A DNA stretch of 64,000 nucleotides, taken from assembly GCA_022376515.1 (NCBI GenBank), contig WTXI01000054.1, positions 124,001 to 188,000 of the forward strand, in the 5' to 3' direction. The translations under genes and the position numbers were made by a program. The stretch is from Lactifluus volemus (Eukaryota > Basidiomycota > Agaricomycetes > Russulales > Russulaceae). Below the pieces are notes generated by a model. It saw only the letters and a list, made by a program, of their open reading frames with translations, was not told where the DNA came from and searched no databases. This document shows positions 23,653-36,300 of this stretch, one piece after another; position 1 is the first letter of the stretch; each line of letters opens with the position of its first letter.

Positions 23653-23724
23653 CGACGAGCCTGGGACTCGAACCCAGAACCGCTAGCGCCGGAAACTAGC
23701 ACGCTACCATTGCGCCAGCTCGCC
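23653..23724 (-). tRNA. tRNA-Arg (anticodon CCG)
   Basis: A 72-nt cloverleaf on the minus strand. The acceptor stem pairs GGCGAGC with GCTCGTC, the D arm has GCGCAATGGTAGC, the anticodon loop is TTCCGGC, the T arm is CTGGG-TTCGAGT-CCCAG, and the discriminator is G. No intron. A 7-nt anticodon loop requires a T-G pair closing the stem; on that reading the anticodon is CCG (Arg, CGG codon). The rest of 23,444-24,061 contains no gene. Confidence 0.85.
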
Positions 23725-24061
23725 ATCTAGATGCCAAGGCACTTCGGTATACCTGAACGTTGGAATAGTCTATTCATCCAGGAAAGGTAATGGCTGAGTG
23801 GCGAATTTTGCGCAACACGAGACAGGATCTGCGGGTGCCATAGTGCCATACATGTTGAACAGCTTTCCCGATGAAAGACAAATGGCGTAACTCGTGACAG
23901 GTCTAGATGAGAGGCGCTCACACAATGAGTCATTGAGCGAGTGTATGAGGTAAAAAAGCGGGATTCTTCGGCCTTGCAAAGCCGATACCCAGGATACATA
24001 AAGTAAAGAGAGCGGATCTCGCTGTCACTCTTCACGGCCCCTAAGTAATTCACTTTTTTTT

Positions 24062-25790
24062 ATGGCTCGCAACGGTGATGTTCCTCCGGGAGATGAGGAG
24101 ACTCCCCTCCTCAAGAAGCCACCAACCCCTGTACCTTGGGCTCAAGTCTGGATTTTGCTTTTTCTCCAGTTGGCAGAGCCACTTACATCACAGGTCATAT
24201 ATCCATTCACACCAGAGGCATGACGTTTTCCATTCAACTCGATCAAAGTTCTTTTTCTCACTCCAATATGTCTCTAGTTTGTTCGAAATGTTGGGATCAC
24301 CCATGGTGATGAATCTCGCGTGGGATATTATGTTGGCTTGATGGTGAGATTCAGCGTCAATCTCTCTACGCGTCTGCCCATGACATTTTCTAGCAATCCA
24401 TATTCTTTGCCACTCAGGCTCTGACCATCTTACACTGGAGTAGGCTCTCCGATGTTGTTGGCCGTAAGCCGATCATCCTTACAGGTCTCTTTGGCCTCTC
24501 TTTGTCCATGTATACCTTTGGGCTCTCGACTACTTATTGGGGCGCTGTTTTAGGTATGCGTTTATTGACTCTATGCTAATCCTCTCTAACGTATCGCAGT
24601 CGGAGTCTCAATGGTGCTCTGAACGGCAACGTTGGCGTCATCAAAAGTATCGTTGCAGAGATCACCGACCCCACAAATCTTCCGCAGGTATATGCGTACA
24701 TGCCTGCCTCGTGGTCTACGGGTAGTACACTCGGGTGAGTGAGGTCTGCTCTTGATGTCCTGCTTTTACGAATGAAGCTTGTACAGCCCTATGATTGGAG
24801 GTTTACTCTCACGTCCCGCGGACCAGTTTCCTAACACTTTTGGAAATTCTCAGTTCCTGAAACAGTACCCGTACTTCCTTCCATGCGCAGTTCCTGCCAC
24901 TTTTTCCGCGCTGGCGTGGGTAATGACGTACGTCTTTTTGCGGGAGGTAGGCTTGAACACAATTTTATTCGACTCAGGCCCACAGTTTACCATCTTTAGA
25001 CCGTTCCTTCTCCGGTACCTCTTCGCAGTCTTCTGAAGAAAGAACCACAACCCTCGTTATCTGAATCAGATGACGCCGAGAAGCCATATCCTCTTCGCCG
25101 GTTGATGACGCGGAGGGTAGTAGTGTTGGCTGTGATCAACTATGGGGCTCTTTCCCTAGTTGAGATTTCTTATCGCGCGATCCAGCCTCTATTCTTCAGC
25201 ACGCCCGTCCATAGAGGTGGCCTCGGACTGGCACCACCGGCGATTGGGAAGGTTCTTGCGTGCTTCGGGATACTCAATAGTGTCTTTCAATTTTCTTGTT
25301 CGCGCGCGCTCATGCTCTATGGGGTACAAAGCGAGTTTTTATAGCCGGCCTTCTCTGTGCGATCCCAGTCTACGTGCTCTTTCCCGTGATCAACGCCTTG
25401 GCCCGTGCTTACGGTGTCGGCCGGGTTGTGTACTTAGCTGTTGCCCTTCAAGTTATTTTTGCTTGTGGTGTTTCCTCGTGCTATGGTATATGGTGCTCCC
25501 CACTATAAATCAAGTGGCACTGATCTAATATAATTCTTACAGGGTGCATCTTCATTTATATATCTGCCGCATCTCCCAACCGTGCATCATTGGGCGCGAC
25601 AAATGGGCTTGCCCAACTCCTCGTCTCGATCATGCGTGCGATTGGCCCAGCAACCTCTACTTCTCTCTTCTCACTATCGTTAGCGGAAGGGTATTTAGGT
25701 GGTGGGCTGGTATATGCCGTCCTCCTTGCCATATCCTTAGTTGCAATTGCCTTTGGTACCGCCCTTCCACGGCAAGTGTGGCTGTCATAG
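24062..25790 (+). CDS. Major facilitator superfamily transporter
   Basis: Multi-exon MFS protein of the fungal general-transporter type (ZIFL/YCR023C-like). The N-terminus is MARNGDVPPGDEETPLLKK, then a first membrane segment (WAQVWILLFLQLAEPLTSQV), RNVGITHGDESRVGYYVGLM, the loop 2-3 signature SRLSDVVGRKPIILTGLFG, LNGALNGNVGVIKSIVAEIT, PQVYAYMPASWSTGSTLGPM and C-terminal membrane segments ending LPRQVWLS. Near 25,295 the frame jumps (VFQF to LFARAHALWG), consistent with one T missing from a T run. Another unresolved join lies near 25,030. The substrate cannot be inferred. Convergent with urease; 25,791-26,099 holds nothing else. Confidence 0.82.
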
Positions 25791-26099
25791 CGTGGCCGGC
25801 GCATACACGCTATCAAAGGCGTAATGACATCTGAGTAACGACTTCGACGCTAATGTTTGCAGTAACGCTTATAACCCATTCACCTATTGTCACGGTATAT
25901 AGAAACGAAAATGTACATAACTGATTGGCTTTAGAGAAACAACACATTACCAGGGTCTTTCGATAAAATGAATAACGATTTAAATTCCAACGTTGAATGG
26001 CTCGAGTTCTGTTAATGTACATCGGGTTAAAGGAGAAGGGCCTATTTAAGGCGAACGACGTCGTCATACAGATACAATACGCGTTTCCAAGCCTTCGGG

Positions 26100-29000
26100 T
26101 CAGAATACATTGTAGAGTCTCGCAAGTGGTAACGTTGTTGCGGGGGCGATATCTGCGAGGTCACCATCGGCGCGAACTTCGTAGCTCTCCGGGTCGACAG
26201 TGACGTGTGGAGTAGAATCGTTCCATTTCATGTCCCTCTTCCGAACGCGGCGGCAACCACGCACGGCCTCCATGCGCTTCATCAACCCATACCTCGCAAT
26301 AGTCCCCGAGTCAAGCGACGCCTGTGAGACGAAACTGACAGAATTGCGTGCAGCTGAGGCCGGATGTGCACCCCACATGGGCCTGCCAAAGAATGGTTGA
26401 ACAGTAGGAATAGATCCATTCGCGTCACCCATCTAAAAAAAAAACAGGGGTGAGATGCGAACGCTGAGTCACTCCCGAGCAGGTACCTGTGCCCAGGCAA
26501 TGACACCGGATTTGAGCACCATCTCGGGTTTGGCACCAAAGTTCTCTGGTTTCCACAGGACGAGATCAGCTAATGCACCAGGAGCGATCTGACCAACCAC
26601 GTGCGAAATTCCATGGGTGATCGCACTATGAAACAGCACGCTTTGAAAAAGTGCACAAAGTAGAAAAAGTGATTGCATACGGATTTATGGTGTATTTTGC
26701 AATGTATCGTTTAACGCGTGCGTTATCGTGGCCTTCTGTATCACCCAAAGAAGTAAGCGGGCCGCGGAATTTGCGCATCTTGCTTGCTGTACGCCACGTG
26801 CGACTTATGACCTCACCGACACGGCCCATCGCCTGGGAGTCCGAGCTGATCATCGAGATTGCGCCCAAATCATGAAGATATCCTCAGCTGCGACCGTCTC
26901 AGCGCGGATACGCGATTCTGCGAAAGCCAAGTCCTCTGGGATAGATTTATCCAAGTGGTGGCACACCATGAGCATCTGCTCACAACGTCATGGGGATAGA
27001 AGTGTGCATAGATAAGAAACGAACATCCAAATGTTCATCGAGAGTGTTACTCGCGTAAGGTCGTGTCGGGTTTGTGGAGGACGGCAGGACGTTTTCGTAG
27101 CCACAGACGGTAATGATATCTGGGGCATGCCCACCACCTGCGCAAAGAGTCAGGAGCCAAGAGCAGCGAAAAAGTCACAGTGTTTTTAACCTGCTCCTTC
27201 AGTATGGTAAGTATGTATGGTACGACCGCCAAACGCGGCGATCGTTGCTGCAACGGAATGAGCCAAAGGCGCTGGAGCAGGGAGATAAGACCAACTTTCA
27301 ACGAAACCTGATTCATTCAGTGTGTCCGTGTGTATGTTTACCTAGCTCATCAATAAGTGTACGGCGGAGCTGCGGCATACTATATCACCACAAACCTGGA
27401 CGTCGTAGGCATCACCCACATTCAGGCAATTGACGATGGCCGCTGGTGTGGAACCCCAATCTTCGTGCAGTTTCAAACCTGCAGCGCCCGCTTTGACGAT
27501 GTCTTCAAGGGCGGATGGACCGGCATCATTGCCTTTCCCCGTAAAACCGAAATTCATAGGTAGAGTGTCCGTAGCAGCCAACATGTGCTGCATGTAGAAT
27601 GGACTTGGTGTACAGGTTGTTGCATTCGTGCCCGCACTGGGACCGGTTCCTCCCCCAATCATCGTGGTCGTACCCGCTGCGAGAGCCTCGATGACCTGAG
27701 TCGGCGAGATGTAGTGGACATGCACATCGATCGCGCCGGCTGTGACGATGAGCTTCTCGCCCGCAATAACTTCAGTGCTCGAGCCGATGACGAGTGATGG
27801 ATGGACACCGTCCATAACATCCGGGTTCCCGGCCTTTCCAAGGCCTACGATGGCCCCATTCTTGATGCCGATATCCGCCTACACAGGAGATTATTAGCAG
27901 GAAGGGGTAAAAAGAGTCACCAGGAACTCGTACCTTGTAGATCCCAGACCAGTCCACTATGAGCGAGTTTGTGATTACGAGGTCAAGCGCTTCCGATGAT
28001 GAACGATTCGTCGCTTGTCCCATGCCTTCGCGAATAGATTTTCCTGCTGATGAGTGAGATAAAACTTCGGTACTTAAGAGGAGGGACTGGCCTCCACCAA
28101 ATTTGACTTCGTCGCCGTAGACGGCCTGCACGATATAAGGTATGGAATGTGACGTGTTTTGAACTTACCTCATCCGCTCTACCTCGATCCAAAGTTCGGT
28201 GTCCCCAAGTCGAATGCGATCACCAGTGGTCGGCCCAAACATAGCTATGTACGCCTCGCGGCTAATTGAAGTGTCCTCACGCACTTCTTGAGCACCTGGC
28301 TCAGGGACTGATAAGAATCCACGTTGCAAGAGATTTGTAAGGATCGAGTCCCGTGAAGCGTGCGTAAGAGGACCAGATGCAAGCAATTGCCCCCCGAAAT
28401 GGTTTGAGCGCCCCCGATTTTGCAGAGAGTGATAGTTTGGTGTCACCTGGCTCGAATCGAACAGCGGTACCTGCTGGAATGTCAAGGCGTTCCCGTACGC
28501 GCGGTCGCGGTCGAAAGAGAGGGCAGCATTCGTTTCAATGAAGTGGTAATGTGAACCAATCTATGACATTCAGAAAGACGCCGCATTATACTGTGAATGC
28601 AGACCTGCACCGGGCGATCACCGGTATTCGTCACGCGTAGACGGATGCGTTCGCGACCTTTGTTGATAACAATGTTGTCCTTGCGCGCGATAACTGCACC
28701 AGGAAGCTCTCGAATGAATACAGCAACGGGTCCTGCACTGGAAAGAGGTCGTTGGATGGGATAGGGAGGAAGGACCCGTAGAGAGCGGCCACTATATCAC
28801 CATCTTCAGACGAAATTGGGTCGTGGACAGTCACCAAGAAGACACTTTTGGAAGATCACATCATGGCAAAAACGACAAGTATGAGACCTAACACACCCGT
28901 CGTGGAATGTACCTTCCACTTGAATCTCGTGGAGGAGACTTGGGACGGAAGGCAAGACATGACGCCTCCCTAGGAGATTCTTCCCATATTGCATGAGGTC

Positions 29001-29221
29001 TGCAACAGAATGAACTCCATCGCGTATCCGTTCCTGAAGCTGAGATGCAATGAGGGCATTTGCTTCGGTTTGGTTCAGGCGAAGACCCCTCGCCAGGCGT
29101 TTCTGGGCAAGGAAGCCAAGCTGTGGATGATGGTAATCAGTTGTGAAGGTGGTGTTGAGATGGACAGGTGAATAACTTGGTGGAGGGCGAGCTTTTCATG
29201 CTCCCGTGGTGAAAGCCGCAT
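26100..29221 (-). CDS. Urease (single-chain fungal gamma-beta-alpha fusion)
   Basis: Nickel enzyme hydrolysing urea to ammonia and CO2. The gamma domain starts at ATG 29,221 ([15 protein letters not shown], then an intron, then [20 protein letters not shown]). The beta domain is at about 28,900-28,400 and the alpha domain from [20 protein letters not shown]. Catalytic features are [11 protein letters not shown] (Ni-binding His pair), [12 protein letters not shown] (carbamylated Lys), [14 protein letters not shown] and the C-terminus [10 protein letters not shown]. Some residues differ from usual (HYISP for [16 protein letters not shown]). In the beta domain (28,390-28,490) three frame changes fit single missing bases in short G, A and T runs. 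About ten exons. Divergent from eL34. Confidence 0.9.
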
Positions 29222-29566
29222 GTCATCGATAGCTGACTGTATTATTTTTGGCACTCCCCTATGTTCACACAGTTTACAGGCAAAGCCTGAGTTGAGCCAA
29301 TCATTGGCTCGATGGAGAGCCGCAAAGAGCCGAGCTGAGCCAGCCCCGGGGCCGCAGTAACTGCATAGTTCTCAAGCCACCGCCACCGCCACAGTGGCAA
29401 GCTACAACTGTTGAAGTGTTTCTCGTTGAGGCATCGTCACCGCCGCAGGACATTCACTAAGGTGTGTGGCCTACCCTTCGCATGGGGGTGGGAAGTTCCC
29501 ACCTTCTCTTCAACGCAGATGTCTTATCACCGTTACCTAGTTTTTTTCTCTCCACACAGAACCGTA
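29222..29566. promoter_or_regulatory. Divergent upstream region of urease and ribosomal protein eL34
   Basis: 345 bp between head-to-head start codons. A polypyrimidine run (TTTTTTTCTCTCCACACAG) shortly before the eL34 ATG resembles a splice acceptor, so eL34 may have a 5' leader intron here. No other element is clear. Confidence 0.4.
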
Positions 29567-30040
29567 ATGGCCCAGAGAGTAACTCTCCGCAAGCGCCAGC
29601 CTTACAACACTTCATCTTCACGACGGCGTATCGTCAAGACTCCAGGCGGCGTTCTCCGCTACCACCACATCAAGAAACTCGCAACTGCGCCCAAGTGCGG
29701 TGACTGTGGCTCCAAGCTCAGCGGAGTGCGTAGCACCCACTTATTTACTTTTTCGTGTACATTGACTGATCTTGCGGTACAGGTTGTTGCCTTACGCCCG
29801 CGCCAATACGCAACCGTGTCAAAAACGAAAAAAAATGTCACCCGGGCGTATGGCGGCTCACGCTGTGGTGGTTGCGTGCGTTCTCGGTACGTTATTCCCC
29901 TTCATCCTGTCTTTCTCCGCGTGCCACTCATAATCAACATATTTTCAAAAAGCATCGTTCGTGCTTTCCTGATTGAGGAAGCGAAGGTAGTCAAGCGCGT
30001 TATCAAGTCACAGCAAAATGTGGCAGTTGGTCGCTCGTAG
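29567..30040 (+). CDS. RPL34: 60S ribosomal protein eL34
   Basis: Large-subunit ribosomal protein. Three exons join in frame: MAQRVTLRKRQPYNTSSSRR, then VVALRPRQYATVSKTKKNVT with AYGGSRCGGCVRSR, then IVRAFLIEEAKVVKRVIKSQ. The zinc-ribbon cysteines (KCGDCGSKLSG and SRCGGC) are present. Length is about 115 aa, standard. Introns begin GTGCGT and GTACGT. No frameshift. A leader intron may lie just upstream of the ATG. Confidence 0.92.
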   Translation: MAQRVTLRKRQPYNTSSSRRRIVKTPGGVLRYHHIKKLATAPKCGDCGSKLSGVRSTHLFTFSCTLTDLAVQVVALRPRQYATVSKTKKNVTRAYGGSRCGGCVRSRYVIPLHPVFLRVPLIINIFSKSIVRAFLIEEAKVVKRVIKSQQNVAVGRS

Positions 30041-30925
30041 CTCCTACATGTCTTGCAGTTACTATGAGGGAATGAGTCTTTTACATATGTACTAGCGTTG
30101 ACCTGTGCTCTGCATGGGTCTTCTTGTCATCGCAACGCCCAAATATTTGCACCCAGAATCCCAGATACAGTGGTGCTCTCGTTAGCAGCGAATTTTGACG
30201 GACTTGGGTACGCCACAAACGACAGTGTCCTCGGCCCACCGTCTTTGGCCCGCAGCCTGCACATTGTGATGTGCCCGTCGACACGGCCAATCACTGACTG
30301 ACATCAGCCTTCCACAGAGTAGTTGGCATCCGATGGTGCACCTGTTGACGACCTGACCACCCAAGTCTCACATTGCCTCATTCACGCACATGCCTGCCTT
30401 CGTCACACGTGCTCACCACTCGTAACTGTCATTGTCGAGGTCGCATTCTCGTCATTCCACTCTCACCTTTCACATCGATGACGTGTGAACCTGCCAGGAG
30501 ATGACCCCGGAAACACAAGTTGGAGGGTGCCATCACGACGGCGTAGCGTGCATCATATGATGTGATGACAGAACTCACTGGTGCAAGTTAGTACCGTACC
30601 AGAATTCGGTTGCGCATCAAACAAAACAAGTTTAGTGAATCAATTGCCGGGGACCTAATATTTACGAGAGGTGGAGATGCCAGCCAAAAGCCAGTGGGAC
30701 TTCCAACTATGACGTGAAGGTGGAAGAAACAAAAAAAACACTAGAAAGGACGATTTTCCTCTCCTTTCTATTGACGCATTTGGGTAGATTGAAGAGACCG
30801 TGGAGATGCACTCCAAAAGTCCAGGTCCGAATACGTCACAGGAGGATCCAGTATAGTTGACACCCCCGAAATCCTCGGCGGCTCCTCAGTTAATTCACCC
30901 TGAGACTGTTGTGAGCCAGTGCCTT
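30041..30925. other. Intergenic, nothing recognised
   Basis: 3' flanks of eL34 and of the convergent phosphate transporter remnant. Only short open frames. Confidence 0.4.
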
Positions 30926-32823
30926 TTATAGGGCAGACCAGGAGGAAGAAAGCACGCACCCAATAAGCTTCATCAACGCATATCCAAGTGTTGAAACCAT
31001 CTGTGAAATGATATGTTCAGCTGCTATAGGTACAAAGGAGGACAAGTAACCCGTACTAGGGCAGCGAGAACACTAGCCGGTACACCATTCTTCAAGAAAT
31101 CGACGTTGGTCAAATATAGTTGTCCTCTTCCTGGGTCGCACTAGTGACCGGTAAGCACTATAAAGTCTTTGTCGGCAAGGCCAAGAAAACGAACGTGTGT
31201 TTGCGGCCAGCGCGATCGCGAGCTGTATGGCACGGGAGATCAGGCTTGGGGGACTACGACATGCCTGTAGTTACAAGCGTGGGAAAAGTAAGAAGAGGCC
31301 CTAGATAGCCCGGTCCCACCCGCACAAGCGTGAAGCACAGGGTTAGAGCAGCGACATTACTAGGCACAGGGACAACCTTATTGATCCTGCTATGGAAGCC
31401 TATGAACCCAACGCACCTGATCCACATGCTGGCGAAACATGCGACACCCATAAACAGCGAGGAGCACGACAATGGGGCGTGTACCCAAACTGAGTACGCG
31501 GGTGATAAGCGTACGTCTAGGTTCGTCTTTGAAACCGCCGCCGCAATTGTAAACCCCCCTATGAGAAGTGTGATAGTTGGCGAAAACATGACAGAGAAGA
31601 TCCAACTCCAAGTTTATGAGTATGGAATATCCAGCACCGAGCTAGTCTACACTCGCCGAGTGGCTTCTACAGGGCTCAATCGTTCATTTGTGTCCGCATC
31701 CCGGATCACCCGCAGCCATGTAAGCAATGCAGGAACCATGGTAGAAGTTACGAAAAGTGATATAGCCTATGGAACAATAGAATCAGTCACTCCAAGGAGT
31801 ACAATGAGGCTTGAAAAACCTCTGTAACCCACGAGTCGGTGGAAAGACCAACACGGCAAAACACTGATTTGCTTCCTCCTCATCCACGGTCTGCACATTC
31901 AGTAGTGAACATAGACGCGGAGAGGGCGACCCAAACGCGGCGTCTGCTGAGGCGAACACGTCCGACGCGTCTTCACCTCGAATGCCTTCTCTTCTGTGGT
32001 ATCCACTGGTGCACCTAGCGGTGTTCCACCTTGGCCGCGGCGTTCACGTCCTATCATCTGCCTCCATACGGTGTTGCGCTCCCATGCAACGTGTTCGCGT
32101 AGGTTGAGTTTCAGGAATCGCTGCGCGCCCGCAGTGTCATCTTGCATGACACACTTAGCATACAACTGAACCAATGCGGATTGGGCATCTGCAGGCCTTG
32201 CGCGAGACACCTGGTCAAAGGGAAGTGTGGGCTCAAGGATGTCATGAAGATAATGTGTTTGAAGCTAAGACCGTTAATCAGCCGACTGATCGACACGTAA
32301 CAAATGTGTGGATACTGAGCTTTCTGTAACTTTATCGTATCTACCGAACAGAACCAATAACAGAATCCACTGTGCAAGAAACGACTTACTTCTTCAGGAC
32401 TTTGCGGAATCCAGAATAATTCAATTCAACGTAAGAACGCAGTGCGCTCACTTGAACGTACAAATTCGACGGTTGAATAGCAGTTGTGTATCCGTCACGA
32501 AGTTCTTTTTCGAAGTCCAAATCGTTTCACTACCACCCGATACTGGACCGTGAGGCGAACCCAATGAGGCGATACTACTGCGGAGCTTATTCGCGACCCC
32601 GAAGACTGCAATAGTCGGCGATCTGCTACGACCCAAACTCCCCCCGTTTCTGGGATCATTTAGGCTGACACTTGCTTCGGGCCCAGGTTCCTCTCTCTCA
32701 GGGACGGGAGTGGGAAAGGAATGCAGCACACAAAACGGGGGGAGTGAAGCTTCGAGATCAATGTTCTCCTCTGTAGACGAGATACTGATGCGGCGGGTAC
32801 GCGATGCGGTTACATCTCTAGAG
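30926..32823 (-). pseudogene. SPX-domain phosphate transporter (PHO87/90/91 type), 3' part; 5' exons missing here
   Basis: The C-terminal half of the SPX domain (LRSYVELNYSGFRKVLKK, then YDKVTES across an intron) is followed by FLKLNLREHVAWERNTVWRQ, EEANQCFAVLVFSTDSWVTE and membrane segments such as MFSPTITLLIGGFTIAAAVS. It ends with VDFLKNGVPASVLAALV and STLGYALMKLIG. This order matches low-affinity phosphate transporters with an SPX regulatory domain and an SLC13-like core. The first recognisable exon begins at an acceptor near 32,823. Upstream of it only 34 bp of host-like sequence remain before the TIR element at 32,858. The missing N-terminal SPX half is found inverted at 43,770-44,279. 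Confidence 0.75.
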
Positions 32824-32929
32824 TGAGTCGCTACGGTTAGTCAGCCAAAGGAAGATACAGTACACTTGCTCATAATGCATATTGTCAGGGCGGCCAAATC
32901 CCTATGCATTATGAGACATATGCATTACA

Positions 32930-33096
32930 TAAAGGAAAGTGAACTGTGACACCATCACGCTGTGATGGTAAGGGAGAAGAGAATGATTTTATTACACCTC
33001 AAAGTGTTCTGTTTAAGTACTTGTACAACTTGGATAAGACATGTGATAATGATAATGACGTGCAATGCCAGTGACGTCACATCACAGACGTTAATA
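32930..33096 (-). repeat. Copia 3' LTR
   Basis: 167 bp, aligned without gaps to 38,450-38,616 with five transitions. Boundaries are fixed by the TTACA duplication outside and the purine tract inside. Confidence 0.9.
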
Positions 33097-33312
33097 CTCC
33101 TCCTCATCGTGCGTAACCTACACTCGTGTAATCAACAAAAAGTAAAGGTGCCATGAGGCGGGAGAAAGTGAAGACGCAGCCATGAGTGTGCGTAGGATAT
33201 ACAATCAAAGGTAAAGGTGCCATGAGGCGGGAGAAAGTGAAGACGCAGCCATGAGGTGGCGGGTGAAGAAAAAGGTATACCATTCATCTGCTCCTCCTCA
33301 GCGGGAACACGT

Positions 33313-36300
33313 CTACGTGTGAGCACTGGCAGTCTCCTCCCGCATGGCAGGGTCATGATCGCTATCACAAAATCGCAGTCCAAGGGAATGGTGGAGGCGA
33401 CAGAAGTCAGGTTTCGCCAGTGGTTTGGTGAGAACGTCGGCAACGTTCGAGGTAGTGTGGCATTGTGTAACTTTGAGGTCCCCGAGGGCAACAAGCTCGC
33501 GAATGTGGTGGTATTTTACTCGGATATGTTTGATGCGAGAGTGCCACACGTGGTCCTCTGCGATGGTGGTTGCAGCAACATTGTCGCAAAATAGGGGGGT
33601 TGCGAGCGCGGGGGGGAAACCGATTCCGTCCAGTAGTTGTCGCAAGAAAACGGCCTCATGTGACGCTTCATGCAAAGCAATGTACTCCGCATAGCACGAA
33701 GAGTCTGCGACGGTGCGCTGTTTCCTCGAGCACCATGAGATGGCGCCGGAGCCGAGGGAGAATACATATCCTGAGATGGAGCGACTGGTGGTTGGGCAGT
33801 TGGCATAATCAGAGTCTGAGTAGCCTGATAAGGATATGGGCAACGTCCCGCCAAGGACGAGGGATAAGGAGCGGGTGCCTTTGAGGTAACGCAGAACGCG
33901 CGTGGCGGCATCCCAGTGTTCGGGACGGTAGCAGTCGAGGAACGTAGCGAGTTTACTGACTGCAAAGGCGATGTCGGGGCGTGTCCCGATGGCGATATAC
34001 ATGAGACTTCCGACCAGTTCCCGGTAAGGGGTGCGTGTAGTCCACTCGGTGATGGTAGAGTCGACCGGGGAACTCGGGTCAGGTCGTTCAAGGCGGACGC
34101 CAGTCGCCATAGGGGTGTCAACGGGACGGGCGTCGACTTGGCCGAATTTCTCAAGGAGGCGATTGATCATGACGGATTGTGATAGCGATATGGTCCGCGC
34201 AGAGTGATCACGGGAGAGTGCAATTCCAAGGGCGAACTTGGCAGGGCCTAACGCAGAAATGTCCCACCTGGATGTCAGCAGTGCCTGGAAATGCTTATTC
34301 TCATCCGAAGATGAAGCAATTGAGATGATATCATCAACGTGAACAGCAAAGAGGATTGTACCAGTCGTGGACTGACGTCGGTACACGCACCATTCACAAG
34401 GGAGGCGCGTAAACCCCCACTCGCGGACAGCAGTATCGAACGTGGCGTTCCAGACCCGACTCGCTTGCTTCATTCCGTAGATAGATTTCATCAATCACAT
34501 CACCCACCCCTCCTTTCCAGGCTCCTCGAACCCGGGAGGCTGTTCCAAGAACATGCTCTCACTGTCGGGGAGGACACCATGGAGAAACGCAGTCTTGACA
34601 TCGTACTGCTGGATATCCCAGTCTAGACAGGCGCCGAGGTGCAGCAGGGCACGAAGGGACTCGAGGCGCGTCGTGGGAGCGGCAGTCTTATCGTAGTGGA
34701 TGCCATACTGCTGAGCATAGCCTTTGGCCACGTACCGCACTTTGTACCGCGTAACGTTGCCGGCACTGTCGCGTTTTCGCTTGCAAACGAGCTTCCCCTT
34801 CAAAGGGCGCTGTCCAAGGGGTACGTGAGAACGCGGGACGAGTACGAAGACATTCAGGTCTTTCAAGCTCTTCAATTCGTCGCGTCCGCCCGCAATCCAG
34901 AACTCGCGTTCTGGTGAGGCCAGGGCAGTGGCCCAAGAAGGTTCGTCGTCGTCACTGGGGCTGGGTACAAGCTCGCCTGTCGAAAGAGCGGTAAGCACCT
35001 CATCCATGGACAGTGTGAGATCACATGTGTGGATGGGGAATAAGTGGTGCGAGTCGCGGAAAGGGCTGTACTCCAGCAGGAGGGCTGTGGCGTGGTCTTC
35101 GGACGACGGTGCTGAACCATGTTTGGCTGCTTTGCGGTGCGCGGCAGCGGCTGTGCTGTCTGCGATAGCAGCAGCTAGTCTTGAGTCAGAGAGTGGGTTG
35201 GGGGAAACAGGTACAGGTATACGGGAAGAGCGACGTAAAGTAGTAGGTAATGTAGGTAAGTTAAGATTATTATTATCCATGTCGGGTATTGTGGGCGTTA
35301 TTGTAATTTGGTTGTTTTCTGGGGAATCAGGTACAGTACGAGGTTCGGGTGCAGGTATTCTAATTGGGGGTATGCGAGGCGGTGCATCTACAGTAATTGT
35401 CGGTGATGTATTCGGTGTTGGTATGGTATGTGGGGTAACAGGGGGGGGGGCGGTAATCGTAGCAGTAGGTAAGGAAGATGTTTGTTGAACTGGCGGGAGC
35501 GACTGTTGTATTTGATGGTATGCGGGTACAGGGGTTGGGGCGGCGATTGGCGGGCTGATATAAAGAAGGATGGGGGAGATTGAGGTAGTTGACGGTGGCG
35601 AGGTGATTGATGGTGGTGTGGCGTTTGATGGTGGCGTGCTTGCGGGGGTTGTTGGTGATTCATTGGCTGACGGCGTAGCGTTATTTCCCGGGATGATTTT
35701 CCTGGGGCGGAATGGTCGAGGGGTGCTGTCAAGGTGCTCAATAAAAGTTACATGGAACGAGTTAAAAACTTTGTCAATCTCAGGGTCCCAGAGGCGATAT
35801 GCCCTTGAATGGGGGGTATACCCGATCATGACACAAGGAGAAGAACGTGAGTACAACTTCGGTTGATCGTGGATGAGGGCATAGGCGGCGCAGCCAATCT
35901 CCCGTAGGTGAGAAAACGACGGGCGTTTGCCGAACCAAAGTTCGTAAGGGGTTTTGCCATCGAGGGCGGAAGTGGCGACACGGTTCGTAAGGTAGCTGGC
36001 GGTGAGGCAGAATTCATCCCAGAGGTCGTCGGGTGCTTTGCAGGCAATGCGCATGGCTCGCGCGCGATGGAAGATCGTTCGGTGCAGGCGTTCGACTTTT
36101 CCGTTTTGTAGTGAGGTGTAGGGGGCTGTTCTGTAGTGAGTAATACCATACTTATCACACCAAGCTTTACTGATGTATGAGACGATTTCGCCGTTGTCGG
36201 TAACGATGGAACGAAGCTTCGAACCACTTTGGTTTTCGGCTGCTTTGTGCCAGGCTAGCAGCGCGAGAATCGCGTCACCCTTGGCTTTCAGGGGGATCGT

